This document shows positions 1-8,522 of a stretch of DNA of 64,000 bases, one piece after another. The translations under genes were made by a program, and so were the position numbers. Each line of letters begins with the position of its first letter. Within the stretch, counting starts at the first letter, position 1. The DNA lies in assembly GCF_000769405.2 (NCBI RefSeq), contig NZ_CP053442.1, forward strand, positions 62,001 through 126,000, read 5' to 3'. The notes beneath the pieces are model-generated. The model saw nothing but the letters and a program-made list of their open reading frames with translations, did no database searches and had not been told where the DNA came from. The DNA is from Rhizobium brockwellii (lineage in GTDB: Bacteria; Pseudomonadota; Alphaproteobacteria; Rhizobiales; Rhizobiaceae).

Positions 1-299
1 AACTTGCCGCATCCGGCATCGACGGGCTGTTCTGCGCCAACGACTACATGGCCTGCGGCGTGATCGACCGCGTCATGCGGGGCCGCGGCCGCGATGACGC
101 GCCGCCGTTGCCCATCATCGGTCATGACGACATTCCCCAGGCGAGCTGGACCGCTTACGATCTCACCACCATCCGTCAACCCTGCGACGTTCAGGCCGAA
201 AAGACGATCGACCTGCTGATGAGCCGGATGGCTGAGCCGGACCTGACGGCGCGTGTCGAATTCACGCCGGTGACACTGATCAAAAGAAGGACTGCGTGA
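1..299 (+). CDS. LacI-family transcriptional regulator, C-terminal fragment (cut by window edge)
   Basis: Only the last ~98 codons are inside the window; the reading frame is open from base 3 and the HTH lies outside. The visible part matches the effector-binding C-terminal half of LacI/GalR proteins: the stretch FCANDYMACGVID, then IIGHDDIPQASW, then TTIRQP, which are the usual strand-helix landmarks before the final helix (KTIDLLMSRM). The stop TGA overlaps the ATG of the following phosphatase gene (TGATG), so the two are translationally coupled and probably share a sugar-related operon that extends to the left. The ligand cannot be inferred from the fragment. Confidence 0.85.
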   Translation, partial: LAASGIDGLFCANDYMACGVIDRVMRGRGRDDAPPLPIIGHDDIPQASWTAYDLTTIRQPCDVQAEKTIDLLMSRMAEPDLTARVEFTPVTLIKRRTA

Positions 300-1108
300 T
301 GAATTCCGCCTTCGATGCCGCCACCATCCGCGCACGGGCGGAGGTCGCCATGTCAGTTGCCCTCGAGGTCGGACGGGAGACGGCACGGTTTCGGCGCGAC
401 TCTGACCCAGGCACACTGACCGTCGAGAACAAGGGATTGCAGGATTTCGTCACCATCGCCGACAGAAAAGCCGAGCAGGCGATCCACGAAGGGCTGCTCT
501 CGCGCTTTCCGGATGATAGTTTCATGGGCGAAGAAAGCGGCGGACGATCGGGTAAGGGCGGCACCTGGGTCGTCGATCCGATCGACGGCACGACCAACTA
601 TATCAGGGGCTTCCGGCACTGGGGTGTCTCGATCGCCTTTGTCGTCGGCGGCAAGGTGGAGATCGGCGTGGTCTACGACGCCGCCGGAGACAAGATCTTT
701 CACGCCGTGCGCGGCGGCGGCGCCTTCAAGGAGGGGATTCCGGTCCATGCGGCGGCGACCGTCGATCCGGCCAATGCGCTTGTCATCCTCGGCCATTCCC
801 GCAAGACGAGCTTCGACGACCATCTCGCACTCTCGCGGCGGCTCCACGAACGCGGCATGGATTATCGCCGCATGGGCGCGGCGGCGATCGACCTCGTTCG
901 TGTCGCCGAAGGTGCTGCCGATCTCTATTACGAACGCCACCTCAATGCCTGGGATATGCTCGCCGGCGCGCTGATCGCCGAAGAGGCCGGCGCTGTGGTG
1001 GCGATGCCGCCGGTCGACAGGCTGCTTGCGCAGGGCGGACCCGTCATCGCCTACTCGCCGGGGCTTGCCGGCGAATTCGCGTTCATCCTCGACATCGAGG
1101 GGCTATAG
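299..1108 (+). CDS. Inositol monophosphatase-family phosphatase
   Basis: This 269-residue protein carries the full metal-dependent phosphatase signature: GEES at about 77-80, DPIDGTTNY at 93-101, and WDMLAG with Asp219 near the C-terminus followed by AEEAGA. These supply the Mg2+ ligands of the IMPase/FBPase/CysQ superfamily. Length matches SuhB-like enzymes. ATG 299 overlaps the stop of the upstream LacI gene; a GTG three bases earlier is possible but gives only one extra residue. The substrate may be inositol phosphate, histidinol phosphate, PAP or a sugar phosphate, and motif reading cannot separate these. Coupling to a LacI regulator favours a sugar phosphate, which is inference. Confidence 0.88.
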   Translation: MNSAFDAATIRARAEVAMSVALEVGRETARFRRDSDPGTLTVENKGLQDFVTIADRKAEQAIHEGLLSRFPDDSFMGEESGGRSGKGGTWVVDPIDGTTNYIRGFRHWGVSIAFVVGGKVEIGVVYDAAGDKIFHAVRGGGAFKEGIPVHAAATVDPANALVILGHSRKTSFDDHLALSRRLHERGMDYRRMGAAAIDLVRVAEGAADLYYERHLNAWDMLAGALIAEEAGAVVAMPPVDRLLAQGGPVIAYSPGLAGEFAFILDIEGL

Positions 1109-1157
1109 ATACACCGTCCCAGAGACGCGATCCGCCCGATTGGCGAAGCTGCGAGCG

Positions 1158-2813
1158 TTACGCAACAACGCGATTGCGACCGCTGTTTTTCGCCGCATAG
1201 AGATTCTGATCGGCGATCGCCAAAACCTCGTTCGGAGACTTGGCAGACAGGGTACCGGCGACACCTATGCTGATCGTCACGTGCAGCCCGTTGCAGATCT
1301 CAGACCAATCCCATCGTTCAATGGCTGAACGCAGCCTCTCGCAGAGATCTGCGGCCCCTCGGGGAGCGCCGGCGAACAGGACGACGAATTCCTCGCCGCC
1401 AAACCGAATTGCCTGATCGGTAATGCGCAACTGGCTGCGCAATATGGTTCCAATGGCACTCAGGACCCGGTCGCCGATCATGTGAGAGAAGTTGTCGTTG
1501 ATCGACTTGAAGTGGTCGACATCCAGCATCGCGATGGAATATGGACGCTTCTCAGACGTCAGTTCCTTAAAGCGGCTGTCGAGATATTTGCGGTTATAGA
1601 GCCCGGTCAGTGCGTCCAGATAGACGGCATTGGCAAGGATATCGGTTTGCTCCTGCAGCTTCTGATAGGAGGCCTCCAGCGTTTCTGCGCGCTTCGACTC
1701 CGTTTCGGCAACTTCCTTGAACCGTTTGGTTTCATAGTAGATTTCGGCGAGACGTGCGCGTCGCTGTGTATTCTCGGCGCTATTGCGCAAATAGGCTTGG
1801 TGGTACTTCTTATGTGTCTCCAGCGCCGGATCGAACTGCCCCAGCCCTTCATAGGCCTGCGACAGGTAAAGATAGATCTGGACATAGGAATCGAAACTGC
1901 CGCCGGCGTCGATCAGCTCCACCGCCTCGAGCAGCGGCGACAGGGCTTCGGTGAATTTTCCGGAATTGTTGTAGATCTGGCCCAAAGTGTAGAGATATTG
2001 CTGCCTGTCCCTGACATAGCTGTTCTCTTGAAACAGCTGATAGCGGGCCATGCACTGGAGCGCCTTCTCATGCTCGCCCAGGTGGCTGTAGAACTCGGCT
2101 TGGTTGCCGAGACAGAGGCGAGCGGCCCAGCTGTCGCCGATCTCGATTGCGATGTCGAGCGCCTGTTCGGTCAGTTCCAGCGCTCTGAACAGCATCTGGT
2201 GTTCTTGCTCCGGCTGGCCGAGCGCCCGCGCGATATATCCACCTTCCGAATGAGCGCCGCCGAGATTGATGAGCCACCAGCATTCATAGTTCTTATTGCC
2301 AATCGATCTGGCGAGTTCGACAGACCTCTCGCTCATCAAGATGGCCCGGTCGGGCTGTTTGTTGCACCAGAAGATAATTCCTATGACGTTGGTGGCTAGG
2401 CTTTGTGCTTTCGGGTCCGCGGCCTTGTCGGCCAGATCCAATGCGCGGGTAGCTTCTTCGATTGCTTCCTCCGGCAAACCCAGTTCCAAGAGCAGCCATC
2501 CGAAATATGCCCGGGCACAGGCTTCCTGTTTGCGCTCCCCGGTCAATTTCCAGAAGTCTACCGCTCGGCGGACATGCGTCAGTCCAAGTTCGGCCTTGCC
2601 GATCTGAAAACAATACCAAGCAATGTCGGTGTCGCATTGCGCGGCGAGCCGATCGTCGCCCCGCGCCTTGGCATCCGCAAGAATTTCGCCGGCCAGTGTG
2701 AGTGCCTCAACCGATCGGCCCGAACACCCAAGATGCCACGCTTCCTGCAAGCTGGAATTTGCTTGTTGCGCAATTGCTTTAGTATCAACAACTTGCATAT
2801 CGGACACCAACAT
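1158..2813 (-). CDS. TPR-containing GGDEF diguanylate cyclase
   Basis: The C-terminal domain is a GGDEF domain that begins near DALTGLYNRK and has an intact active site (FGGEEF, about residues 471-476 of a 551-residue product). Five residues before it sits RITD, the RxxD inhibitory I-site, so the enzyme should make c-di-GMP and be product-inhibited. The N-terminal ~370 residues are helical tetratricopeptide-like repeats with no signal peptide or membrane segment, suggesting a cytoplasmic sensor driven by protein contacts; a short coiled-coil-like linker (ESKRAETLEASYQKLQEQT) joins the two. No EAL domain is present. The start is uncertain: in-frame starts exist at 2879, 2837, 2813 and 2798, none with a strong Shine-Dalgarno. 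The gene stands alone and converges on the phosphatase gene. Confidence 0.9.
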   Translation of the reverse strand: MLVSDMQVVDTKAIAQQANSSLQEAWHLGCSGRSVEALTLAGEILADAKARGDDRLAAQCDTDIAWYCFQIGKAELGLTHVRRAVDFWKLTGERKQEACARAYFGWLLLELGLPEEAIEEATRALDLADKAADPKAQSLATNVIGIIFWCNKQPDRAILMSERSVELARSIGNKNYECWWLINLGGAHSEGGYIARALGQPEQEHQMLFRALELTEQALDIAIEIGDSWAARLCLGNQAEFYSHLGEHEKALQCMARYQLFQENSYVRDRQQYLYTLGQIYNNSGKFTEALSPLLEAVELIDAGGSFDSYVQIYLYLSQAYEGLGQFDPALETHKKYHQAYLRNSAENTQRRARLAEIYYETKRFKEVAETESKRAETLEASYQKLQEQTDILANAVYLDALTGLYNRKYLDSRFKELTSEKRPYSIAMLDVDHFKSINDNFSHMIGDRVLSAIGTILRSQLRITDQAIRFGGEEFVVLFAGAPRGAADLCERLRSAIERWDWSEICNGLHVTISIGVAGTLSAKSPNEVLAIADQNLYAAKNSGRNRVVA

Positions 2814-2890
2814 TTGTCTGCTGGTTATGGATAGCATCAGAAGTTTAAAATGATGGAAACTGCAAAAAACAGGCGACAAACCTAGAAACA

Positions 2891-2930
2891 GGGTCTCGGA
2901 AGCCTCTCACACCTTTCGGCATCATGCTCC
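2891..2930. repeat. Degenerate copy of a rhizobial palindromic intergenic repeat
   Basis: Read on the minus strand, this stretch begins GGAGCATGATGCCGAAA, which matches the left arm of the complete palindrome at 20833-20882. The right arm has decayed. It lies between the GDPD-like and GGDEF genes, in the leader of the latter. Confidence 0.5.
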
Positions 2931-2942
2931 AATGACCGCTGG

Positions 2943-3806
2943 TTACTCCGCCATGCGGCGGCGCCAGGCGCGTTCGGTGGCCGGTGCCTCGTCGGTGGTG
3001 ATCTGATCCGGCTTCAGGGCCATCAGCGTCGAAAAACCTCGCCATTCCTCCTCGCTGAAACCGGCCTCCGGATCCTTCAGGGTGAAGGTCCAGGCATCGA
3101 CGCGTTTGCCTTCGTCCTGGCAGAGCGCGATCATGTCGAGGCTTTCATTGGCGGCATCCAGGATCAGCGGCCAGTGGAGATAGATCGTGTCCGGTTCGGT
3201 CGGGCCGCGCAGGTCGGCACGCAATTCCGCCTCGACAGCCTTCCAGCCGCTGGCCTTCCTGATGTCGTAGAGCTTGTCCGTCGGATCGATGCCGCGCAAG
3301 AGATGGGGAAGCTTCTCCTTGACCGCGACGATGAGGTCGAGGCTGCCGCCGCTGACGATCACCGAGGCGGCGATATCCTGGAAATGCGCGGCCAAATGCG
3401 CGATGCCCCTGGCACCGATCGCTTCAAAGTCATCCTTCATGTCGAATTGCAGCAATGCGGTTGCATGCGTCGATTGCATCATGGCGGCGAGATCCTCGCT
3501 GAAGATCAGCGGCCGGTCGCCCTCCTGCATCCTGATATCGCTGAGATCGCCGATGCTCTTTTCGGCAACCGGCCCATGCCCTGTCGTCTCGCCTTCGAGA
3601 TCCTCGTCGTGCAGCACAACGAAACCGCCGTCGCCGCGTACGCGCAGATCGAGCTCCATCGAAGCGCCTGCTGCAAAACCCTCCGCCATCACCTCGGCTG
3701 AGAACAAGGGATCGGCAAACCGCTTGCGCAACCGATGCCATTTCAGGCGGGTGCGATGCCCCTCATGCGAAATCTCCAGGCCCTGCGCATCCAGCAATCT
3801 CGTCAT
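2943..3806 (-). CDS. Glycerophosphodiester phosphodiesterase-like protein (variant active site)
   Basis: The 287-residue product has the GDPD TIM-barrel pattern: MELDLRV (Glu51, Asp53), then FVVLHDEDLEG (His66-Asp67), then a late DAWTF strand typical of the family C-terminus. The usual first motif HRG followed by PENT reads WHRLRKRF and then FSAE here, so the catalytic His-Arg pair survives but the conserved glycine does not. Activity on glycerophosphodiesters is therefore plausible, not certain. No signal peptide is seen, so it is probably cytoplasmic. ATG 3806 was chosen; GTG 3812 has better spacing to a GGAG and would add two residues. It is monocistronic between unrelated neighbours. Confidence 0.75.
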   Translation of the reverse strand: MTRLLDAQGLEISHEGHRTRLKWHRLRKRFADPLFSAEVMAEGFAAGASMELDLRVRGDGGFVVLHDEDLEGETTGHGPVAEKSIGDLSDIRMQEGDRPLIFSEDLAAMMQSTHATALLQFDMKDDFEAIGARGIAHLAAHFQDIAASVIVSGGSLDLIVAVKEKLPHLLRGIDPTDKLYDIRKASGWKAVEAELRADLRGPTEPDTIYLHWPLILDAANESLDMIALCQDEGKRVDAWTFTLKDPEAGFSEEEWRGFSTLMALKPDQITTDEAPATERAWRRRMAE

Positions 3807-3977
3807 CTGCACCAATTCTCCGCGATCTCTCTCTCCTGCCTTGACGAGCCGTGATTATCAAGGGCCGGATACGGCTTTCATCGGGGTGCCGGGAAGTTTT
3901 CGTCAGGCCGGGCTTAAGTCGGGCTGGCGGCCGCCTTGTGGTCGCCGACATGCCTTCCCGGCTCTGAGAGCATCCTA

Positions 3978-5072
3978 TCAGCGGCTATAGGCCGCCGACA
4001 TCACCTCCGAAGCGGCTGCGATATCCGCGGCATGGCCGGCCTGCCTAAGGGCCGAGCCATACGCCACGACATTCGAGAGTACCGCCTGAAATGCGGCGCG
4101 CGGACCAGTATGGTTCAGGCGCAGGAGACGGGCCGGCGCGGTTCCGACGCCTTCGCTCAGCTCGACCCCGAGCTGTCCGGCGGCTGCGATCAGCGCGGCA
4201 GGCGCGAGCGCCTCCGGCACCGGCACCGCCGTCACCAGGTTCGACGCCTTTGCAGTCGGCACCCAGGCCGGGGCACCGAGCGCGGAAAGCCCCGCCCGTG
4301 TCGCCGATGCCGCCAGCGCATGGCGGGCGACGACATTCTCCAGGCCTTCGGCCTCGACGCGGTCGAGCGCCGTTTCCAGCGCGAAGAATTCCAGCGACGC
4401 CGGCGTTCCCGGCAGGCCGCGCCGGCCGCTATCGACCCAGGTCTTCAGATCGGCCAACGACAAGATCGAATCGCGCGGTGCACCATCTCTGAGAATGAGC
4501 TCCCAGGCGCGGTGGCTGACCGATAGCGCGGACACGCCGGCCGGCCCGCCGAGCGCCTTCTGCGGACCGATTACGGCGATGTCGATGCCGAGATCGTCGA
4601 CATCGAGCCGGTGGCCACCGATCGAGGCGACCGCGTCGACGATGGTGACGACGCCGCGAGCCCGGGCAAGCGCCAAGATCTCGGGCAGGGGGTTGAGAAT
4701 GCCGCTTGCGGATTCCGCGTGCACCAGAGCGAGCACATCGATCTTCGGACCCGTCTGGAGCGCTTCGGCGACTGCTTCGATCTCGATCGGCAGGCTCGGT
4801 TCGGCGACGATATCGGCGACCGCCGCGCCACCCCGCCGCAGCCATTGCCCGAACCAGCCGCCGTAGGAGCTGGTGATGATGTTGAGTGCCGTCAGGCCGG
4901 GGCGCGCAAGGCTGACCGCCGCCGCCTCCAGCGCCACCACCGCTTCTGCCTGCACGAGCAATATGTCGTTGCGGCTGCGCAAGATACCGCCGATCCTGTC
5001 GGCAAGGACGGCGTAGCGCTCCGCGGGATAAGAGGGCACGCCATGCAGGGGATTCCAACCAAGATCGGGCAT
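3978..5072 (-). CDS. Class V (PLP-dependent) aminotransferase
   Basis: The 364-residue fold-type I protein has the class V landmarks: HAESASG at 118-124, VDAVAS with Asp146 (pyridine-nitrogen contact), and GPQKALGGPAG with the Schiff-base Lys172. The family includes serine-glyoxylate, alanine-glyoxylate, 2-aminoethylphosphonate, ureidoglycine and pyridoxamine-pyruvate aminotransferases as well as cysteine desulfurases; the substrate cannot be fixed from motifs. Start 5072 has a clear AAGGAAG ribosome-binding site, so a longer in-frame extension reaching 5687 is an artefact of overlap with the upstream ATPase gene. It is the last gene of a nine-gene minus-strand run with a peptide-type importer and a flavin monooxygenase, so it probably processes the amine product of the imported compound (inference). 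Confidence 0.85.
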   Translation of the reverse strand: MPDLGWNPLHGVPSYPAERYAVLADRIGGILRSRNDILLVQAEAVVALEAAAVSLARPGLTALNIITSSYGGWFGQWLRRGGAAVADIVAEPSLPIEIEAVAEALQTGPKIDVLALVHAESASGILNPLPEILALARARGVVTIVDAVASIGGHRLDVDDLGIDIAVIGPQKALGGPAGVSALSVSHRAWELILRDGAPRDSILSLADLKTWVDSGRRGLPGTPASLEFFALETALDRVEAEGLENVVARHALAASATRAGLSALGAPAWVPTAKASNLVTAVPVPEALAPAALIAAAGQLGVELSEGVGTAPARLLRLNHTGPRAAFQAVLSNVVAYGSALRQAGHAADIAAASEVMSAAYSR

Positions 5073-5083
5073 GGATACTTCCT

Positions 5084-5866
5084 TCAGCAGGGATCGGTCA
5101 CGAGATGGGGGACGGCGGCAACGAGCGCACGGGCAGCCTCCGATTGCGGCGCGGCAACGACCGCCGCTGCCGGGCCGGTCTCGACGATCCGCCCACCATC
5201 CATGACGGCAATGCGGTGGGAGACGGCCCGAACCACGGCAAGATCGTGCGAAATGAACAGGCAGGCAATGCCCTGTTCTTTCTGCAGACCGACCAGAAGC
5301 TCCAGGATCCTGCCGCGCACGGTGACGTCGAGGGCGGACACCGCCTCGTCGAGCACCAGCAGCGACGGCCGCGTCGCAATCGCCCGCGCGATCGCCACGC
5401 GCTGGCGCTGGCCGCCGGAGAGCGAACGCACGGGACGGGCAGCATGATCGGCGGTGAGGCCGACTCGCTCCAGCAGCGTGGCAATCTCGCCGGGGCGGCG
5501 GTCCTTGCCGGCAATGCCGTGGATGCGCAGCGGATCGTCGAGCACGGCACCAACGGTCGCCAGCGGATTGAAGGCGGCGAGGGGATCTTGAAACACCATC
5601 TGCATGCGCGCCCGCTTGCGGCGCAAAGATGCGCCGTTCAGCGCAAGCCAGTCTGCCCCCTCGAAACGGATCGACCCGGTATCGCAAGCGAGAAGCCGCA
5701 GCAGGATGCGCGACAGCGTCGATTTTCCACTGCCGGAGGCGCCGACGAGGCCGAGCGTTTCTCCGGCCGAGATGGTCAGCGACACATTGTCGAGGGCAGC
5801 GACCCGGCGGATCGAAGAGGAAAACCCTTTCGACAGGTTTTCGACGGAGAGCAACGTATCGTTCAT
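5084..5866 (-). CDS. Peptide/nickel-type ABC transporter ATPase (DppF-like)
   Basis: This 260-residue nucleotide-binding protein has Walker A GASGSGKST (42-50), Q-loop VFQDP, signature LSGGQRQRVAIARA from 149, and Walker B LLVLDEAVSALD. It is the second ATPase of an oligopeptide-type importer, pairing with the ATPase encoded just upstream; start and stop overlap by 4 bp (ATGA). It acts on the cytoplasmic face of the membrane. It is shorter than typical DppF (~320 residues) and lacks the C-terminal oligopeptide-transporter extension. Confidence 0.92.
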   Translation of the reverse strand: MNDTLLSVENLSKGFSSSIRRVAALDNVSLTISAGETLGLVGASGSGKSTLSRILLRLLACDTGSIRFEGADWLALNGASLRRKRARMQMVFQDPLAAFNPLATVGAVLDDPLRIHGIAGKDRRPGEIATLLERVGLTADHAARPVRSLSGGQRQRVAIARAIATRPSLLVLDEAVSALDVTVRGRILELLVGLQKEQGIACLFISHDLAVVRAVSHRIAVMDGGRIVETGPAAAVVAAPQSEAARALVAAVPHLVTDPC

Positions 5867-6666
5867 GGCAGCACCTCCGCGATCAGCGGCGGTGTCGCGA
5901 GATCGCGATGACTGGCGATGAGGGCGGCGGTATAGTCGCTTTTTGACGCTGAAAGCACCGAACGGACGGGGCCTGCCTCGACCAGCCTCGCATTGCGGAA
6001 AACGGCGATGCGATCGACAAAGCCGGAGGCAAGCGCGATGTCGTGGGTGATGAAGAGCAGCGTCATGCCGTCTTCGCGTACGAGCCCGTCGAGCAGGCGG
6101 ACGATCTCGGACTGAACGACGACGTCAAGCGCGCTGGTCGCCTCGTCGGCAATCAGCAGCGCAGGCCTCGCGGCGATGGCCGCGGCAATCGCCACGCGCT
6201 GGCGCTGGCCGCCGGAAAGCTGATGCGGAAAGGCCCGCATTGCCTTGTCAGGTTGCGGTATTCGTACCCGCTCGAGCAATTCCCAAGCCCTGATATAGGC
6301 CTGCTTCCAACTGAGGCCGAGATGGCGCCTTGCGCCTTCGGCAACCTGCTCGCCGATCGTCAGGACGGGATTGAGGCTAGAGCCTGGATCCTGGAAAACC
6401 AAGCCGAAATCGCGGCCTGGGCGGGGCGGATGACCAAGTCCGGACCAGAGCATCTCGCCGCCGACCTTCGCTCCCTCCGGCAGCAGGCCGGCAAGCGCGC
6501 GGGCGAGCGTACTCTTGCCGGAGCCGCTTTCGCCGATGATCGCCAGCCTTTCGCCGGCGACGATATCGAGATCGACGCCGTCGAGTGCGGCCGCACCATT
6601 CCTGTCGCGCCCATAGGTGACCGAAAGCTTTCGCAGGCTGCAGAAAATGCCGCTCATGCTGCTCAT
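5863..6666 (-). CDS. Peptide/nickel-type ABC transporter ATPase (DppD-like)
   Basis: The 267-residue protein shows Walker A GESGSGKST (45-53), Q-loop FQDPGSSLNP, signature LSGGQRQRVAIAAA (from 150) and Walker B LLIADEATSALD. It is the first ATPase of the oligopeptide-type importer. ATG 6666 overlaps the permease stop by 4 bp; a second ATG three codons on is a possible start. Like its partner it lacks the long C-terminal Fe-S/peptide extension of classical DppD. Confidence 0.92.
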   Translation of the reverse strand: MSSMSGIFCSLRKLSVTYGRDRNGAAALDGVDLDIVAGERLAIIGESGSGKSTLARALAGLLPEGAKVGGEMLWSGLGHPPRPGRDFGLVFQDPGSSLNPVLTIGEQVAEGARRHLGLSWKQAYIRAWELLERVRIPQPDKAMRAFPHQLSGGQRQRVAIAAAIAARPALLIADEATSALDVVVQSEIVRLLDGLVREDGMTLLFITHDIALASGFVDRIAVFRNARLVEAGPVRSVLSASKSDYTAALIASHRDLATPPLIAEVLP

Positions 6667-7496
6667 GCCGCCCCCACGTCATCATCGCCAAGCGCCTTGC
6701 CGAGACCCTCGCTGAAGAGATGGACGCCGAGAACGGTCACGGCGAGGGCAGCGCCCGGTATGACCGACAGATAGGATGCCGAACGCAGCACGCTGCGGCC
6801 CTCGGCGATCATCGAACCCCAGGTGGCGATATTGGGATTGCCGAGGCCAAGGAAGGACAGCGCCGCCTCGGTCAGGATCGCGCCGGCGACGATGGTGGCA
6901 GAAAGCGCCAGCACCGGCGGCAACGCGTTCGGCAGGATCTCCCGGAAGGCGATCTCGGCCGGATGCATGCCGATTACCCTTGCCGAGGCGACGTAATCCT
7001 GCTCGCGGATTGCAAGCACCTGCGCCCTCGTCAGCCGCGCCGGATCGGCCCAGGTGCCGAGTGCGATGGCAAGGACGACGATGGGCGTCGACACTCCGAT
7101 GGTGCTGACGAAAGCAAGAGCGAGCAGGAAAGCCGGTACGATCTGGAAAGCGTCGACCACCCGCATCAGCGCCTCGTCAATGAGCCCGCCGGCAAAACCG
7201 GCCGCCAGGCCGACGCAGAGCCCCAGCACCATGGCCGAAAACGCTGCCGCCAGGCCGACGGCAAGCGAGGTTCGCGCGCCGTAGAGCAGCCCCGCCAGGA
7301 CATCGCGGCCGAGACGGTCGGTGCCGAACGGAAAAGCCGGATCGGCGAATGGCGTAAGCAATGCGCGGCCGGCAATTTTCAGCGGATCGCCCGGTGAAAT
7401 GACGGGAGCGAGCAGCCCGGCCAAAAGCAGGACGAAAAGGATCGCAAGTCCGGCCGCACCTTCCGGCGTGCGAAGCAGGCGCCGCAGCCAGCTCAT
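6663..7496 (-). CDS. Peptide-type ABC transporter permease (DppC-like)
   Basis: This 277-residue inner-membrane protein begins MSWLRRLLRTPEG, then a first hydrophobic helix, then a periplasmic loop ending PFGTDRLGRDVLAGLLYG, a hallmark of DppC/OppC/NikC permeases. Several hydrophobic segments follow, with the cytoplasmic EAA-type region around ASARVIGMHPAEI and REILPNALPPV. ATG 7496 overlaps the upstream permease stop by 4 bp, which settles the start. Confidence 0.92.
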   Translation of the reverse strand: MSWLRRLLRTPEGAAGLAILFVLLLAGLLAPVISPGDPLKIAGRALLTPFADPAFPFGTDRLGRDVLAGLLYGARTSLAVGLAAAFSAMVLGLCVGLAAGFAGGLIDEALMRVVDAFQIVPAFLLALAFVSTIGVSTPIVVLAIALGTWADPARLTRAQVLAIREQDYVASARVIGMHPAEIAFREILPNALPPVLALSATIVAGAILTEAALSFLGLGNPNIATWGSMIAEGRSVLRSASYLSVIPGAALAVTVLGVHLFSEGLGKALGDDDVGAA

Positions 7497-8482
7497 ACGC
7501 CGCCCTCCGAAGCGCCGATGCGCGGATCGAGCGCTGCATAAACGAGATCGACGAGGAAATTGACCGAAATGACAAGGATGGCGCTGGTGACGACGATGCC
7601 CATTAACAGCGGCGCGTCGCGGCCGTTGACCGCCTCCTGCGCCAGCCGCCCGAAACCCGGGATCGCAAAGACGCTCTCGATCACTACGCTGCCGCCGAGC
7701 ATGGCCGCCGATTGCAGCCCGAGCATGGTGACGAGCGGTAGCAGCGCATTGCGCGCCACGTGACGCAGCACGATCCGGCTGCGCGACAGCCCCTTGGCAC
7801 GGGCGAAGAGCACGAAATCCAGCCTCCACGCCTCGGCCATGCCGCTGCGCATCACCCGCAGGAACAGGGCGAGATAGATCAGGGCGAGCGCGCCGACCGG
7901 CAGAACCAGATGATCTGATATGTCGAGCGCACGCGAAAAACCCGTCTTGCCGGAAGCGATCGTCTCAATGCCGGCGATCGGAAACCAGCGCAGCTTCACC
8001 GAGAAAGCGATGCTCAGGACCAGGCCGAGCCAGAAACTCGGAATGGCATAGACGATCAGCGAGCCGATCGACAGCAATCGGTCGCGAAAACTTCCCGGCC
8101 GCGCCCCAGCAAGGATGCCGAACGCCGAGCCGAGACCGAAGGAAAGCGCCGTCGCGCTGCCCATCAGGAGCAGCGTATTGGGCAGGCGTTCGGCAATGAG
8201 TGCACCGACCGGCCGGCCGAAGGCGACCGACCAGCCGAGATCAAGCCGCGCCAGCGAAGAAAGATAGAGCCAGAGGCGCGCGAACATCGATTGGTCGAGG
8301 CCGTAGCTTTCACGCAGCGACTGCCTAAGTGCGGCATCGCCGCCGCCGATCGAACCGAGATAGGCGTCGACGGCATCGCCCGAGGCGGATTCGAGCAGGA
8401 AAAAGGTGAAGATCACCACGATCAGCAGCACTGGAATGCTGCTGATCGCCCTGCGCCTCAGGAGGATGATTGCACGTCTCAC
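7493..8482 (-). CDS. Peptide-type ABC transporter permease (DppB-like)
   Basis: The 329-residue membrane protein has the DppB/OppB layout: an N-terminal helix (SIPVLLIVVIFTFFLLES), a large periplasmic loop with ESYGLDQSMFARLWLYLSSL and DLGWSVAFGRPV, then the conserved core and the EAA region (FARAKGLSRSRIVLRHVARN). The proposed start is GTG 8482, preceded by GGAGG about 11 bases away; a longer in-frame extension to 8629 would overlap the binding-protein gene and does not look like permease sequence. It forms the heterodimeric channel with the DppC-like permease. Confidence 0.88.
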   Translation of the reverse strand: MRRAIILLRRRAISSIPVLLIVVIFTFFLLESASGDAVDAYLGSIGGGDAALRQSLRESYGLDQSMFARLWLYLSSLARLDLGWSVAFGRPVGALIAERLPNTLLLMGSATALSFGLGSAFGILAGARPGSFRDRLLSIGSLIVYAIPSFWLGLVLSIAFSVKLRWFPIAGIETIASGKTGFSRALDISDHLVLPVGALALIYLALFLRVMRSGMAEAWRLDFVLFARAKGLSRSRIVLRHVARNALLPLVTMLGLQSAAMLGGSVVIESVFAIPGFGRLAQEAVNGRDAPLLMGIVVTSAILVISVNFLVDLVYAALDPRIGASEGGV

Positions 8483-8522
8483 GCCGGACAGGGCCTCCGA
8501 AAGAGAATTGCTGCCGATTCTA

